Shown one piece after another: positions 28,694 through 38,527 of a stretch of 64,000 bases of DNA. The position numbers were made by a program, and so were the translations under genes. Numbering within the stretch: position 1 is the stretch's first letter; each line of letters opens with the position of its first letter. The notes under the pieces were generated by a model. It made no database searches, was not told the origin of the DNA, and worked only from the letters and a program-made list of their open reading frames with translations. This stretch comes from Verrucomicrobiota bacterium (GTDB lineage: Bacteria > Verrucomicrobiota > Verrucomicrobiia > Opitutales > Opitutaceae): the NCBI GenBank assembly GCA_016235555.1, contig JACRKC010000124.1, positions 51,971 to 115,970 of the forward strand, written 5' to 3'.

Positions 28694-31249
28694 ATGAGCC
28701 TCCGCATCCACGAACTCGCCAAGCGCATCAACATGGAAGGCAAGGAACTCCTTGCCTTGCTCAAGCAGCGCAACTGGGTGGCGGCCGACACGAAGTCGGT
28801 TTCGAGCACGGTCAGCAAGATTTACATCGAGGAGATCGAGAAGGAGTTTGCGTCACGGATGGTCGCCGCCGCGCCCGCGCCGGAAGTGAGGCCGGCCGCA
28901 CCGGCGGCTCCGGCCGCGCCGTCGATCGAGACGGCGGCGGTCGCGCCGAAAGTGGTGATTCCGGCGGGAGTGTTTGTTAAATCGAAGGAGGACATCGACC
29001 GGCAGCATGCAGCGGCGGCGGCGGCCAAGGCCGCCGCACAGAAGGCCGCGGCGCCCGTGGTGGTCCTGCCGGCGGCCAAGGCGCCGCCCGTCGCGCCACC
29101 CCCGCCGCGCGTGGTGAGTGCGCCACCGCCTCCACCCGTGGCCAAGGCGCCGATGTTGCCACCACCGATTCCACGGCCAGCCGCCGTTGTCGCTCCGGCC
29201 GCGGCTGCGGCGCCGGCACCGGCCCCCGTCGCCGTGCTCGCGCCCAGGATTCCCTCGGTGTTGCCAACGCCGGCCCCGCGCCCGATTTCCCCGCCGCCGG
29301 TCGCCGCTCCGCCGCCGCCGGTGGCCAAAGCTCCGGTGGCGCCGCCCCCGCTGCCGCCGCGTGGTCCGGTTTCGGCGCCGAAACCGCTGCCGCCGTCCGG
29401 TTCGTCGCCCGCGTCCGTGGTTCCTCCGGCGGCGCCAACGGCGCCGGTCATCACGGTGCAGGGCGACATCAAGATTCTTCACCTCAAGCCGCCGATCGTG
29501 GTGCGCGACTTCGCGGTCGCGCTCGGACTCAAGCCGTTCAAACTCATCTCGGAGTTGAACCAGTTGGTCGGTTTCGCCGCGATGAACTCCACCATCGAGG
29601 AAGCCGTCGCCCAGAAAGTGGCCGAGAAATACGGCTTCCTGCTCGAAATCAAACATCGGGGCGACGCGGCCAACCAGCAGGCGGCGAAGGACAAGAAAGA
29701 GAAGAAGCCCGAGGAGGACGAGTCGAAGCATCTCCAGCCGCGCCCGCCGGTGGTGTGCATCCTGGGGCATGTCGATCACGGCAAGACCTCGCTGCTCGAC
29801 GCGATTCGCAAGGCCAATGTCGCTGCGGGCGAGGCCGGCGGCATCACGCAGCACATCGGCGCCTATCAAATCGAATTCAACAACCGGAAGATCACGTTCC
29901 TCGATACTCCGGGTCATGCGGCGTTTTCCAAGATGCGCGCGCGCGGGGCGAATGTCACCGACATCGCCGTGCTCGTGGTCGCCGCCGACGACGGGTTCAT
30001 GCCGCAGACGGATGAGGCGCTCAAGCATGCGCAGAACGCCAAGGTCGCGCTGATCGTCGCCGTCAACAAGATGGACGTGAAGGGCGCCAATCTTGATCAG
30101 GTCAAGGCGCAGATGCAGCAGAAGGGCATCGCCCCCGAAGACTGGGGCGGTGAGACCATCACGGTGCCGGTGGCGGCGATCAAGAATCAGGGCATCGAGA
30201 ATCTGCTCGAAATGGTGCTCCTCCAGGCCGACGTGCTCGAGCTCAAGGCCAACCCCAAGGCGGAGGCGAGCGGCATCGTGATCGAGTCGGAGATCGATTT
30301 CGGCCGCGGGCCGCTGGCGACGGTGATCGTGCAGCGCGGCACCTTGCGCACCGGCGATGCGATCGTGTGCGGCCAGCACTTTGCGAAGGTGCGCGCGATG
30401 TTCGACGACAAAGGCAACCCGGTGAAAGAGGCTCCGCCCGCCACGCCCGTGCGCGTGATCGGCTGGAACGGAACACCGGACAGTGGGGCCGTGTTCAAAG
30501 CGGTGAAGAACGCCCGGGAGGCCGAGAAACTCGCCGAGGAGGAGCAACTGCGCGTGAAGAAGGAAGCGACCGCCGCGGCGGCCGCCCCGAAGGAGGTTTC
30601 GGTGGAGACGCTCTTCGCCAACATCGCCGCCACGCAGCAGAAGGCCCTCAAGGTGATCGTGAAAACCGACGTGTTCGGTTCCTCCGAGGCCGTGCGCGTG
30701 GTGCTCGAAGGCATCAAGAGCGCCAAGGTCACCCTCGAAATCGTTTCGATCGAAGTCGGTTTGGTCACCAAGAATGACGTGTTGATGGCCAGCGCGGCCG
30801 GTTCCGTGATCCTTGGCTTCAATACCAAGCTCGAGAACGGTGTCACGCCGCTGGCGAAACACCATGGAGTGCGGGTCGAGACCTACGAGATCATCTACGA
30901 ACTCGGGGACCAGGTCCGCGACATGATGGCCGATCTGCTCGAGCCCGACATCAAGGAGATCAAGACCGGCGCCGCCGAGGTGCGGCAGGTGTTTCCGCTG
31001 GCCAAGGGCTTTGTGGCCGGCTGCCTCGTCACCGAGGGCAAGATCAACCGCAATGCCGCGGCGCGCCTGCGTCGTGGCCGCGAGATCGTGCACGAGGGCA
31101 AGATCGCCACGCTCAAACGGTTCAAAGATGACGCGAACGAGGTCCGCGCGGGCCTCGAGTGCGGCATCAAGCTCGACGATTTCAACGGCTATCAGGCCGG
31201 CGATGTCATCGAGTGCTACGAAATCCAGAAAGTCCGGGCGGCACTCTAA
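28694..31249 (+). CDS. infB: Translation initiation factor IF-2
   Basis: 851-residue GTPase that brings fMet-tRNA to the 30S subunit. An IF2_N domain opens the protein ([20 protein letters not shown]). A long Ala/Pro-rich linker spans about residues 55-250. A second IF2_N-like part follows ([20 protein letters not shown]). The GTPase motifs are G1 GHVDHGKT at 357-364, G3 DTPGH, and G4 NKMD. Domains II-IV complete the protein. The Pro/Ala linker is unusually long and repetitive. 30 bases separate it from nusA. Confidence 0.97.
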   Translation: MSLRIHELAKRINMEGKELLALLKQRNWVAADTKSVSSTVSKIYIEEIEKEFASRMVAAAPAPEVRPAAPAAPAAPSIETAAVAPKVVIPAGVFVKSKEDIDRQHAAAAAAKAAAQKAAAPVVVLPAAKAPPVAPPPPRVVSAPPPPPVAKAPMLPPPIPRPAAVVAPAAAAAPAPAPVAVLAPRIPSVLPTPAPRPISPPPVAAPPPPVAKAPVAPPPLPPRGPVSAPKPLPPSGSSPASVVPPAAPTAPVITVQGDIKILHLKPPIVVRDFAVALGLKPFKLISELNQLVGFAAMNSTIEEAVAQKVAEKYGFLLEIKHRGDAANQQAAKDKKEKKPEEDESKHLQPRPPVVCILGHVDHGKTSLLDAIRKANVAAGEAGGITQHIGAYQIEFNNRKITFLDTPGHAAFSKMRARGANVTDIAVLVVAADDGFMPQTDEALKHAQNAKVALIVAVNKMDVKGANLDQVKAQMQQKGIAPEDWGGETITVPVAAIKNQGIENLLEMVLLQADVLELKANPKAEASGIVIESEIDFGRGPLATVIVQRGTLRTGDAIVCGQHFAKVRAMFDDKGNPVKEAPPATPVRVIGWNGTPDSGAVFKAVKNAREAEKLAEEEQLRVKKEATAAAAAPKEVSVETLFANIAATQQKALKVIVKTDVFGSSEAVRVVLEGIKSAKVTLEIVSIEVGLVTKNDVLMASAAGSVILGFNTKLENGVTPLAKHHGVRVETYEIIYELGDQVRDMMADLLEPDIKEIKTGAAEVRQVFPLAKGFVAGCLVTEGKINRNAAARLRRGREIVHEGKIATLKRFKDDANEVRAGLECGIKLDDFNGYQAGDVIECYEIQKVRAAL

Positions 31250-31324
31250 GGAATGGCCGAAAGCCACTAGCGGGTCGCGCTTGGCGGTTGAGGCAATCGG
31301 ACAATCAGCCATCGAAATCCGGCC

Positions 31325-31678
31325 ATGAGCAACCGCACCCTCCGCATCAACGAACTCGTGCAGCGCGAGATCAACGATGTGCTGCACACGCGCTGGCAGA
31401 GCGAGGCGGTCGCCATCACCGCGACCGAGGTGCGCGTCTCCCCGGATCTGCGGGATGGCCGCGTCTTCGTGTCGATCGTCGGATCGGACGAGGAAGCGGA
31501 GGCGAAATTGCGCTGGCTGCGTGGCAAGGCGGGCGAGATTCGCGCGGAGATCGGCCGGCGGATCATCCTGAAGTATCTGCCGAAGTTTGACTATCTGCTC
31601 GACCGGACCGCGGCCCGTGGGGCGCGCATCATGGAAGTGCTGGAGGAAATCGAGCACCCGCGCCACCCGCCGCCATGA
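31325..31678 (+). CDS. rbfA: Ribosome-binding factor A
   Basis: 117-residue KH-fold protein needed for late 16S maturation. RINELVQREINDVLHTRW at the N-terminus, ITATEVRVSPDLRDGRVFVS and the FDYLLDRTAARGARIMEVLE ending match RbfA. It overlaps the next gene by four bases (ATGA), so translation is coupled. Confidence 0.93.
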   Translation: MSNRTLRINELVQREINDVLHTRWQSEAVAITATEVRVSPDLRDGRVFVSIVGSDEEAEAKLRWLRGKAGEIRAEIGRRIILKYLPKFDYLLDRTAARGARIMEVLEEIEHPRHPPP

Positions 31679-32694
31679 GCAGCGAGTGTCACTACGCCGA
31701 GCTTTCGACGCGATTCGCCCACCTGCTGGAGCGGCTCGCCGGCCGGAGGATTGCCGTGGTCGGCCACGCGCGGCCGGATGGGGATTGCATCGGCGCCCAG
31801 GTCGCGCTGGCCCGGATGCTCATGGCGCGCGGGCATGACGTGGTCTGCATCAATGCCGACGCCGTGCCGCGCCGGCTGCAGTTTCTCGTCGACGGGGTGC
31901 GGTTCATCCGGACCGACGAGGCGCTGACCTTGCCCGACGACCGCGCGGTGATCTTCGTCGACTGTGCCGACCACGCCCGGCCCGGCGAACGGCTGAAGGC
32001 GAAGTTTCCGTCGCCGCTCGCCGTCGTCGACCACCACCTGTCGAACGTGGGATTCGCCGACTGCAACCTGGTCGACAGCGCTTCGGCGGCGACCTGTGAG
32101 ATTCTCGCCGGGGTGTTCCTCGACAATGCCCTGCCGATCGACCCGCAGGCGGCCCAGGCACTCTTCGCCGGCATTCTGACTGATACCGGCCAGTTTCGCT
32201 TCAACTCGACCTCGCGTCGCTGCTTTGTGCTGGCCGGCGAACTCGTGGCGCGGGGCGCGCGCCCGGCGGAAGCCGGCTTCGAGCTCTACGAGCGCGAGTC
32301 CGTGGGAAAGTTGCAGTTGCTGCAGCGGTTCATCGCTTCGCTGCGATTCGAAGCGGGGGGGCGCATCTGCATCGGCTTCCTGCCTGCGGGGATTTTTGAG
32401 GAAACGAAGACGACGGCGGAGGACACCGAGGGGTTGGTGGACTATGCCCGCTGCATCGATGGCGTCGATATCGGCGGCCTGATCGAGGAGCGGTCGAGCG
32501 GGGCGGTCAAAGCCAGCCTCCGGGCCAAGGAACCGGCCTATCGCGTCGACCTGGTGGCGGCGCAATTCAGTGGTGGCGGCCATGCATGCGCCGCTGGGTT
32601 GAACCTGAAGAGCGGGGCCGAAAATTTTTACGCCCGGCTGGTGGCGGCGATGCAGGCGCGTCTCGCGATCGTCGACGCCGCAAAGCGGAATTGA
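31675..32694 (+). CDS. nrnA: DHH-family oligoribonuclease/pAp phosphatase
   Basis: 339 residues. DHH domain motifs [28 protein letters not shown] and [13 protein letters not shown] carry the metal ligands; the DHHA1 domain ends with GGGHACAAG near residue 297-305. NrnA degrades short RNA oligonucleotides and in some bacteria pAp. Placement between rbfA and truB is standard in many phyla. Confidence 0.9.
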   Translation: MSSECHYAELSTRFAHLLERLAGRRIAVVGHARPDGDCIGAQVALARMLMARGHDVVCINADAVPRRLQFLVDGVRFIRTDEALTLPDDRAVIFVDCADHARPGERLKAKFPSPLAVVDHHLSNVGFADCNLVDSASAATCEILAGVFLDNALPIDPQAAQALFAGILTDTGQFRFNSTSRRCFVLAGELVARGARPAEAGFELYERESVGKLQLLQRFIASLRFEAGGRICIGFLPAGIFEETKTTAEDTEGLVDYARCIDGVDIGGLIEERSSGAVKASLRAKEPAYRVDLVAAQFSGGGHACAAGLNLKSGAENFYARLVAAMQARLAIVDAAKRN

Positions 32695-32696
32695 TC

Positions 32697-33428
32697 ATGC
32701 TCGCGCCCTCTCCGACCAAGGAACTCGACGGCATCCTCCTCGTCGACAAACCGACCGACCACACGTCGCACGACGTGGTCGCGCGCCTGCGGGGAAAGCT
32801 GAAGATGAAGCGCATCGGCCACGCCGGCACGCTTGATCCGATGGCGACCGGGCTCCTGATCATCCTCGTGGGCAAGGCGACCAGCGCGTCGCAATACCTC
32901 ATGAGCCTCGACAAGGAATACGAGGGCACCGTCGAATTCGGCAAAGTCACCAACACGCAGGACGCGGAGGGCGAGATCATGGAAACCCGGCCGGTGCCGC
33001 CGCTGACCGAGGCGGACGTGCGGGCCGCCATCCAGGGATTCCTCGGCGATCAATACCAGACGCCGCCGATGTTTTCCGCCGTGAAGATCGACGGGGTGCC
33101 GCTCTACAAGAGCGCCCGCAAGGGGGAGGAAGTGGAGCGCGAGCCCCGGTTCATTCGCGTGGCAAGTTGGGACATCACGGGCTTCGCGCCGCCGCGCTTC
33201 GATTTCCGGCTGCGCTGCACCAAGGGCACCTATGTGCGCACCCTGGCGCATGATCTCGGGCAGAAAATCGGCTGCGGCGCCCACCTCGCCGGGCTGCGCC
33301 GAACAGCCACGGAGAAGTTCTCCCTCCGGGACGCCCTCACCATGGAGCAGATTCAGGCGCTCTCGCTGCCCGAGATTGAACAGCGGCTCATCCCGGTGCG
33401 CAGCGTCGTCCCGACGGTGGCGTTGTGA
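32697..33428 (+). CDS. truB: tRNA pseudouridine-55 synthase
   Basis: 243 residues. Catalytic Asp lies in [49 protein letters not shown] and [15 protein letters not shown] are the other family motifs. The C-terminal PUA part is short. Start at the ATG of [12 protein letters not shown], three bases after the nrnA stop codon. Its TGA stop overlaps the GTG start of ribF. Confidence 0.95.
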   Translation: MLAPSPTKELDGILLVDKPTDHTSHDVVARLRGKLKMKRIGHAGTLDPMATGLLIILVGKATSASQYLMSLDKEYEGTVEFGKVTNTQDAEGEIMETRPVPPLTEADVRAAIQGFLGDQYQTPPMFSAVKIDGVPLYKSARKGEEVEREPRFIRVASWDITGFAPPRFDFRLRCTKGTYVRTLAHDLGQKIGCGAHLAGLRRTATEKFSLRDALTMEQIQALSLPEIEQRLIPVRSVVPTVAL

Positions 33429-34369
33429 ATCCGGGCGCGCAGTTCGACGGCCTCGCGGCGGCGGCGCTCCCGGCGCGGCCACTCCATCTGGCGATCGGGA
33501 TGTTCGACGGCGTGCACCTCGGACACCGGGCCGTGATCGAGGCGGCGGTCCAGTCGGCGCGGCGCAGCGGCGGGATCGCCGCCGTGCTGACGTTCTGGCC
33601 GCATCCGAGCGCGCTGTTCCGGCCGGAACAGCCCACGCGGTTGATCCAGGATGCCGCCACCCGCACGCGCGTGCTCCTCGCGCTCGGAGTCGACGCCGTG
33701 ATCACGCAGCCCTTCACGCCGGACCTGGCCAGAGTGACCGCAGAGGAGTTTCTGCCCTGGCTGCGCCGGCACCTGCCGCTTTTGGCGGGGATTTTTGTCG
33801 GGGAAAATTTTCGTTACGGCGCCGGACGGCGGGGTGAGGTCGCCCAACTGGTGGCGGCGGCCCGGGCGCAGGGGGTAAGTTTGTTCAGCGCGCCGCGAGT
33901 GAGTTTCGACGGCGAACCGATCAGCAGCACGCGCATCCGCGGGTTGCTGGAGGGGGGCGACGTCACGGCCGCCAACGCGCTGCTCGGCTACACGTATTTC
34001 GCGACGGGGCGCGTCGCGCCCGGCAAGCGCCTGGGCCGCACCCTCGGCTTTCCCACGCTCAATCTGGCGTGGGCGCCAGGCTTGCAGCCGCGGCGCGGGG
34101 TCTATGTGGTGCGCGTCGCCGGTCCGAAGCGGACGACGGGGGTGCCCGGCGTGGCCAATTACGGGCTCCGGCCGACGGTCGAGACTGCGACCGAGCCACG
34201 GCTGGAGGCGCATCTGCTCGGTCCCTGTCCTTTCGACACGGGCGATGAGATCACGGTCGAGTGGCTGCGATTTCTCCGTCCCGAAATGAAATTTGCCGGG
34301 CTGGACGAACTCCGCGCCCGGATTGCCAGCGATCGCGAGCAGGCGGCGGCGGATTTTTCCTTGCACTGA
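33425..34369 (+). CDS. ribF: Bifunctional riboflavin kinase/FAD synthetase
   Basis: 314 residues from a GTG start that overlaps the truB stop (GTGA). N-terminal nucleotidyltransferase: [44 protein letters not shown] and [15 protein letters not shown]-terminal riboflavin kinase: [27 protein letters not shown] and [11 protein letters not shown]. Last gene of the nusA operon, followed by tRNA-Val. Confidence 0.95.
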   Translation: MNPGAQFDGLAAAALPARPLHLAIGMFDGVHLGHRAVIEAAVQSARRSGGIAAVLTFWPHPSALFRPEQPTRLIQDAATRTRVLLALGVDAVITQPFTPDLARVTAEEFLPWLRRHLPLLAGIFVGENFRYGAGRRGEVAQLVAAARAQGVSLFSAPRVSFDGEPISSTRIRGLLEGGDVTAANALLGYTYFATGRVAPGKRLGRTLGFPTLNLAWAPGLQPRRGVYVVRVAGPKRTTGVPGVANYGLRPTVETATEPRLEAHLLGPCPFDTGDEITVEWLRFLRPEMKFAGLDELRARIASDREQAAADFSLH

Positions 34370-34407
34370 TGCGTGCCGGTCGCGTTACTCGCCGACCTCC
34401 GATTTTC

Positions 34408-34484
34408 GGACTCTTAGCTCAGTTGGTTAGAGCACTTCCTTGACATGGAAGGGGTCACTGGTTCGAGTCCAGTAGAGTCCACCA
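34408..34484 (+). tRNA. tRNA-Val(GAC)
   Basis: 77 bases with encoded CCA. Acceptor GGACTCT/AGAGTCC, D stem GCTC/GAGC, anticodon stem CTTCC/GGAAG with loop TTGACAT (anticodon GAC, valine), T stem ACTGG/CCAGT with loop TTCGAGT. All stems pair fully. Confidence 0.97.
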
Positions 34485-34492
34485 TCTGCCGC

Positions 34493-34523
34493 ATCCGCCG
34501 CTTGATCTGCGGCGGATTTTTTT
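34493..34523 (+). terminator. Intrinsic terminator after tRNA-Val
   Basis: Perfect 9-bp stem ATCCGCCGC/GCGGCGGAT with a 7-base loop, followed by a T tract to 34523. It ends 14 bases before the recN ATG. Confidence 0.88.
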
Positions 34524-34537
34524 GCGTCCTTCGTCCC

Positions 34538-36199
34538 ATGCTTCAATCGCTTCGCATCCGGAATCTCGCCCTCCTCGAAGAAGTCGCGCTGGACTTGGAG
34601 CCGGGATTCACCGCCGTGACGGGTGAGACCGGGGCGGGCAAGAGCATCCTGCTCGGAGCGCTCGGCCTGCTGGCGGGCGAGCGGGCGGAGAAAACCATCA
34701 TCCGCCAGGGGGCGGCGGCGTGCGACGTCGAGGCGAGTCTGTTTTTCTCCAACCCGAAGGCGATCGATGCCCGGCTGACGGCGCTCGATCTGCCGGCGAG
34801 CGAAGACGGCCTGGTCATCCTCAAGCGCAGCCTGCCGCGGGACAAGGCGCCGAGGATCACCGTCAACGGCAGCCTCGCCACCCTGGCGGCGCTGCAACAC
34901 CTCGGAGAGCACTGGGTGGATTTCCATGGTCCGAGCGAACCGCGCCGCCTCCTCAAGGAGTCCTGCCAGCTCGAGCTGCTGGATCGTTTCGGCAAGGTGG
35001 ACCGGCTGCTGCACCGCTATCAGGAGGCATTCAGCGCGTGGCGGTCGAGGCGGGACGAGCGGGAGCGGTTGCTGGGCGAGACCAAGCTTTCGCCGGAGCA
35101 GCTCGATTTTCTGCGAACGCAACTGGCGCAGCTCGACTCGCTGGAGCTGACGGACGAGGCGATCGAAACGTTGGAGCGGGATTTTTCCCGGATGAGTCGG
35201 GCGCAGGAATTGACGGCGTTGACCGAGGCACTTGCCAGCGGTCTGTCCGGCGACGACGGGGTGCAAAGCCGCCTCGGCGCCCTGTTGAAGGAGGCGCGCC
35301 AGCTCGAGCAAATCGATCCCGCCAGCCGGGTCCTGGCCGAGCGACTCGCGTCGTCGGCGGTCGAGTTGAACGACCTCGCGACCGAGTTCGCGGCGCTCGG
35401 CCAGCAACTGCAGGTCGAGCCGGAACAGGCCGAGACGCTGGGTTTGCGCATGAATGCGTGGCTGGAGGCCCGACGGAAGCATGGGGCGGAAGTGCGCGCG
35501 GTGGCGGCGGCGCGAGAGGATCTGCGCCGGCGGATCGAGGCACAGGGCGACCTTGAGGGCACGCTGGCGCGGCTGGAGAAGCAGATTACGGAGACAGAGC
35601 GGACAGCGCGCCGGGAAGCGGGCGGATTGCGGGTCGCGCGCGAGAAGGCCGCCAGGGAACTGGCGAAGGTGGCGGCGAGGAGCATCGCGCAGCTCGGGTT
35701 TGCGAAGGCGGATTTCCGCATCCGGATCGTGGCGCAGGAGGCGTTGGGGCCGATGGGGGATTGCGGTTGCGAGTTTTTGTTTTCGCCCAACGTCGGCGAG
35801 GCGCCGCTCCCGCTCCACCGCATCGCCTCGAGCGGCGAACTCGCGCGGGTCATGCTGGCGCTGAAGACCGTGCTGGCGGATCTGGACGATGTGCCGTTGC
35901 TGGTGTTCGATGAGGTCGACGCCAACGTGGGCGGGGAGATCGGACGTATCGTGGGCGAAAAACTGGCCGGCATCGCCACCAACCACCAAGTGCTGTGCGT
36001 GACCCATCTGCCGCAGGTCGCGGCGCAGGCGACGGGTCATCTGGTGGTGACCAAGGACCAGTCCAAGGACCGGGCCGTCGTGGCGATCGGGGCGATTCAG
36101 GCCGACCGGCGTGCGCGAGTCGCCGAGCTTGCGCGCATGCTGGGCGACAGCCGGGCGAAAAGCGCGCTGGCCCATGCAGAGGAGTTGCTTGGCCGGTAG
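34538..36199 (+). CDS. recN: DNA repair protein RecN
   Basis: 553-residue SMC-like ATPase for double-strand break repair. Walker A GETGAGKS at residues 29-36, long coiled-coil arms (KLSPEQLDFLRTQLAQLDSL, KQITETERTARREAGGL), ASSGELARVMLALK signature and Walker B LLVFDEVDANVGGEIG, then CVTHLPQVAAQATGHL. The start MLQSLRIRNLA is the family start; the frame is open upstream through the tRNA but that cannot be coding. The TAG stop sits in the GTAG foot of a hairpin repeat. Confidence 0.95.
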   Translation: MLQSLRIRNLALLEEVALDLEPGFTAVTGETGAGKSILLGALGLLAGERAEKTIIRQGAAACDVEASLFFSNPKAIDARLTALDLPASEDGLVILKRSLPRDKAPRITVNGSLATLAALQHLGEHWVDFHGPSEPRRLLKESCQLELLDRFGKVDRLLHRYQEAFSAWRSRRDERERLLGETKLSPEQLDFLRTQLAQLDSLELTDEAIETLERDFSRMSRAQELTALTEALASGLSGDDGVQSRLGALLKEARQLEQIDPASRVLAERLASSAVELNDLATEFAALGQQLQVEPEQAETLGLRMNAWLEARRKHGAEVRAVAAAREDLRRRIEAQGDLEGTLARLEKQITETERTARREAGGLRVAREKAARELAKVAARSIAQLGFAKADFRIRIVAQEALGPMGDCGCEFLFSPNVGEAPLPLHRIASSGELARVMLALKTVLADLDDVPLLVFDEVDANVGGEIGRIVGEKLAGIATNHQVLCVTHLPQVAAQATGHLVVTKDQSKDRAVVAIGAIQADRRARVAELARMLGDSRAKSALAHAEELLGR

Positions 36200-36263
36200 C
36201 GCGGTGCTCCGGCCCGCATCCTGTCGATGCCGTGCGTCGACGGCGGTCATGGACCGCCGCTAC
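36196..36263. repeat. GTAGCG...CGCTAC hairpin at recN end
   Basis: Starts GTAGCG at 36196, so the recN TAG stop (36197-36199) is inside the foot, and ends CGCTAC at 36263. The inner stem is GGCGGTCATGGACCGCC. Could serve as recN transcript end. Confidence 0.65.
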
Positions 36264-36291
36264 AAATTGCTGGCCTCAGTTTGAGTCACAC

Positions 36292-36393
36292 CAGTTACGG
36301 TGCGCTTTGAGACTGTCGGCCCGGCCGGTGGCCGGGCAGCCCGCTCACCGGGCGGGCCTACAAGATCAGGAGTCTCAAAGCGCGCCGTAACCG
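36292..36393. repeat. 102-bp element with 20-base terminal inverted repeats
   Basis: Arms AGTTACGGTGCGCTTTGAGA and TCTCAAAGCGCGCCGTAAC are nearly perfect complements. The interior (GGCCCGGCCGGTGGCC onward, ending CTAC) matches the interior of the element at 17133-17241 in opposite orientation. Confidence 0.85.
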
Positions 36394-36399
36394 GAATAA

Positions 36400-36494
36400 A
36401 CCACGGAGGGCGTAGGCTGCGAGCTTGCTCGCGCCAAACGAGCGCCAGCAAGCTGGCGGCCGACACTTACACAACCAAATCGGAATACCGTGAC
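36400..36494. repeat. GTAGGCTGCGAG hairpin element with ACCAAATCGGAAT flank
   Basis: GTAG at 36412, two hairpins (GCGAGCTTGCTCGC and GCCAGCAAGCTGGC) joined by GCCAAAC, and a right flank ACCAAATCGGAATACCGTG related to the flank of the 25886-26037 element. Confidence 0.65.
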
Positions 36495-36541
36495 ACACCG
36501 GGGCGGGGTGCATCTCAGTTTTTTGCCGTCCGGTGAGCGCG

Positions 36542-36622
36542 GTGGAGCGGCGGTTTTCAACCGCCGAGGTTGGGCGCGTGGAAAAGCGCCCCTCCGCAGG
36601 GCAAGAAAGCGAGGTGCGCCCT
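36542..36622. repeat. Two short hairpins before the TolC-like gene end
   Basis: GTGGAGCGGCGGTTTTCAAC followed by CGCCG at 36542-36566, and GCAGGGC paired with GCCCTGC at about 36596-36622. With the three elements to the left they account for the 443-base gap 36200-36642; no gene is seen there. Confidence 0.55.
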
Positions 36623-36642
36623 GCGCACTTCGTTGGCCATTT

Positions 36643-38121
36643 TCATTCCGGCAGTTGCACGCGGAAGCGCTGGATCGAGGTGCCTTGGAGCCGGTGAAGT
36701 TCCGCGACCGCGGTGCGCAGCGTGACCTTGGTGGCGAGTTCGTTGACGCGGGCCGCCTCGAGATCGTCCTGGGCCTGGAGCACCAGGCGGCTGGTGGAAA
36801 GGCCGGCGTCGAAGCGAGCCTTCTGCAATTCGTATTGTTTCTGGCTGAGCTGGGTGGCTTTGCTGGCGATCTCGACCGCGGCGATGTTGGTCTCAACCGA
36901 GCGGACCGAGGTGCGCACGTTGACGAGGAGGGTCTGTTCGAGCTGCTGCAGGCGAGTCTTCTGCGAGTTCAGGCCGGCGAGCGTCGAGCGATAGCGGGCG
37001 TTGTCCGCCTTCATCCCCCACGGCATGTTGTAGGTGAGGCCGACGCTCCAGTTGTTGCCGTGACGGTTGGGCAAGGAGGCGAACACGTCGCCGTAGGAGC
37101 GATCAGTCGAGTTGTAGCCGAGCGAGCCGTCGAGGTTGAGGGTGGGGCGGCGGTTGGTCTTGTTGTTCGCGAGGTCGATCTCGGTCTGCCGGATCTGATT
37201 CTGGGTGGCGAGATAGTCGGGCGAGCTGTCACGCGCGACCTTGTAGACCTCGGCCACGTTCGGCGCGGGTTCGTTATACTCGGCAAACGACACGGCGCCC
37301 GGGCGGACGTTGAAGTCGTCGACGTTGATCAGATTCTGGAGCGAATCCTCGCTGTTGCGCACGGTCTGCTCGGCCTGAATGACCGCGCGGCGCGCGTTGG
37401 CCACCCCGACTTCAGCGGTGAGGACGTCGAGGTCGGTCATGGTGCCGGTCGCGCGCTTGGCCTTGTTTTCGTCGAGCAGCTTCTGCGCAAGGGCGAGCGA
37501 GTTCTGGCGGATGCGCAGGGTCTCGCGGGAGGATACGAGATTGTAGTAGGCGTTTTCCGTGTCGCGGATGACGGTGAGGACGCGGGTCTTGTAGTTGAGG
37601 AGGGCGATGCTCACGCCGAGCTTGTTGCGCTCGATGTTGGACTTGGCGATTTCTCCGCCGGCATTGCGGAGCAGCGGCTGGCTGACGGTGGCGGTGAGGC
37701 CGCTGCCGAAGGCGGGGTTGAGCGTGGAGAAGCGCGAGTTGGTGGCTGCGCGGCTGGTGTTGGCCGACAGCGAGACGGTGGCGTTGGTCTGCGGGATGCG
37801 CTGGCTGACCCCGAGATTGGCCGTCGTGTTGTCGTTCCGCGGGCCGACCGCGGTGGTGCCGTCCAGCGTGCTCGTGGTGGAGGCGGCCTGCGTCACGCTC
37901 CGGCGGGTGGAGGCCGTGAGGGTGGGATCGAAATCGGTGTTGGCGACGTTGAGGGCTTCCTTCGCCTGGGCCGTGGTGTAGCCTTGGATCTGCAGATCGA
38001 AGTTACGCTTCATCGCCCGGGCGATGCAGTCCTCCAGGGTGAGGGCGGGGCTCTGGGCGCGGGCAGAAGCTGCGACGAGGGAGACGGCAACAAGGGTGGC
38101 GCGGACGAGGAGGCGTGGCAT
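36643..38121 (-). CDS. TolC-family outer-membrane channel protein
   Basis: 492 residues with signal peptide (MPRLLVRATLVAVSLVAASA). Two copies of the outer-membrane efflux repeat are visible: LTLEDCIARAMKRNFDLQIQ with LLNYKTRVLTVIRDTENAYY, and VYKVARDSSPDYLATQNQIR with LLVNVRTSVRSVETNIAAVE, each followed by a beta-rich stretch. This is the usual TolC layout, a trimeric duct for export with an inner-membrane pump. No pump or adaptor genes are adjacent, so the partner is unknown. Start placed at the Met of the signal peptide, though the frame is open 72 bases further. Confidence 0.88.
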   Translation of the reverse strand: MPRLLVRATLVAVSLVAASARAQSPALTLEDCIARAMKRNFDLQIQGYTTAQAKEALNVANTDFDPTLTASTRRSVTQAASTTSTLDGTTAVGPRNDNTTANLGVSQRIPQTNATVSLSANTSRAATNSRFSTLNPAFGSGLTATVSQPLLRNAGGEIAKSNIERNKLGVSIALLNYKTRVLTVIRDTENAYYNLVSSRETLRIRQNSLALAQKLLDENKAKRATGTMTDLDVLTAEVGVANARRAVIQAEQTVRNSEDSLQNLINVDDFNVRPGAVSFAEYNEPAPNVAEVYKVARDSSPDYLATQNQIRQTEIDLANNKTNRRPTLNLDGSLGYNSTDRSYGDVFASLPNRHGNNWSVGLTYNMPWGMKADNARYRSTLAGLNSQKTRLQQLEQTLLVNVRTSVRSVETNIAAVEIASKATQLSQKQYELQKARFDAGLSTSRLVLQAQDDLEAARVNELATKVTLRTAVAELHRLQGTSIQRFRVQLPE

Positions 38122-38173
38122 GACGGGGAGGAAAAAGTAGAACGGTTTCGAGAACACTGCGGAAGAACGAAAG

Positions 38174-38422
38174 TTACTGTTTTTCAAATTCACCGGCCGA
38201 GGTGCGTTTCAACACAGTGAAGCCCGCCTGTCTCGCCCGCGAGACGGAAAGTGGCGCCGAAAGTTTCGGGGAATTTACCCGCGTCGCGGATGAGCGACGC
38301 ACCGGCTGGCCGCAGGTGGGACACGTCGTGAGGTCGGGTTCGCGGGCGCCTTGCGGATGCTCGAAACCATCGCCGCACAACCGGCAGGGAGACTTGAGCG
38401 GAGCGTAGGCGCGAAGGGGCAT
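38174..38422 (-). CDS. FmdB-like small zinc-ribbon protein
   Basis: 82 residues with two CxxC pairs (Cys13/16 and Cys34/37) in a zinc-ribbon arrangement, FEHPQGAREPDLTTCPTCGQ between, and the AGFTVLKRTSAGEFEKQ tail typical of FmdB-like proteins. Biochemical role is not known. The spacing to the TolC-like gene (52 bases) allows co-transcription. Confidence 0.75.
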   Translation of the reverse strand: MPLRAYAPLKSPCRLCGDGFEHPQGAREPDLTTCPTCGQPVRRSSATRVNSPKLSAPLSVSRARQAGFTVLKRTSAGEFEKQ

Positions 38423-38527
38423 GACCGGGCGAGTTTCCCGCGCCCGGTCCGGTCACGGCGAGCCGAATCGTGCCCAGCGGTTGTCCGGGCGGATGGGTGG
38501 TTTGACCGAGGCGGCCGGGCTCCCCGG

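Noticed and set aside
28853..31666. Long minus-strand frame opposite infB and rbfA
   Set aside because: infB and rbfA are certain on the plus strand; the opposite frame is a composition artefact.
34445..34537. Upstream extension of recN
   Set aside because: It would pass through the tRNA-Val gene and its terminator; the family start is at 34538.
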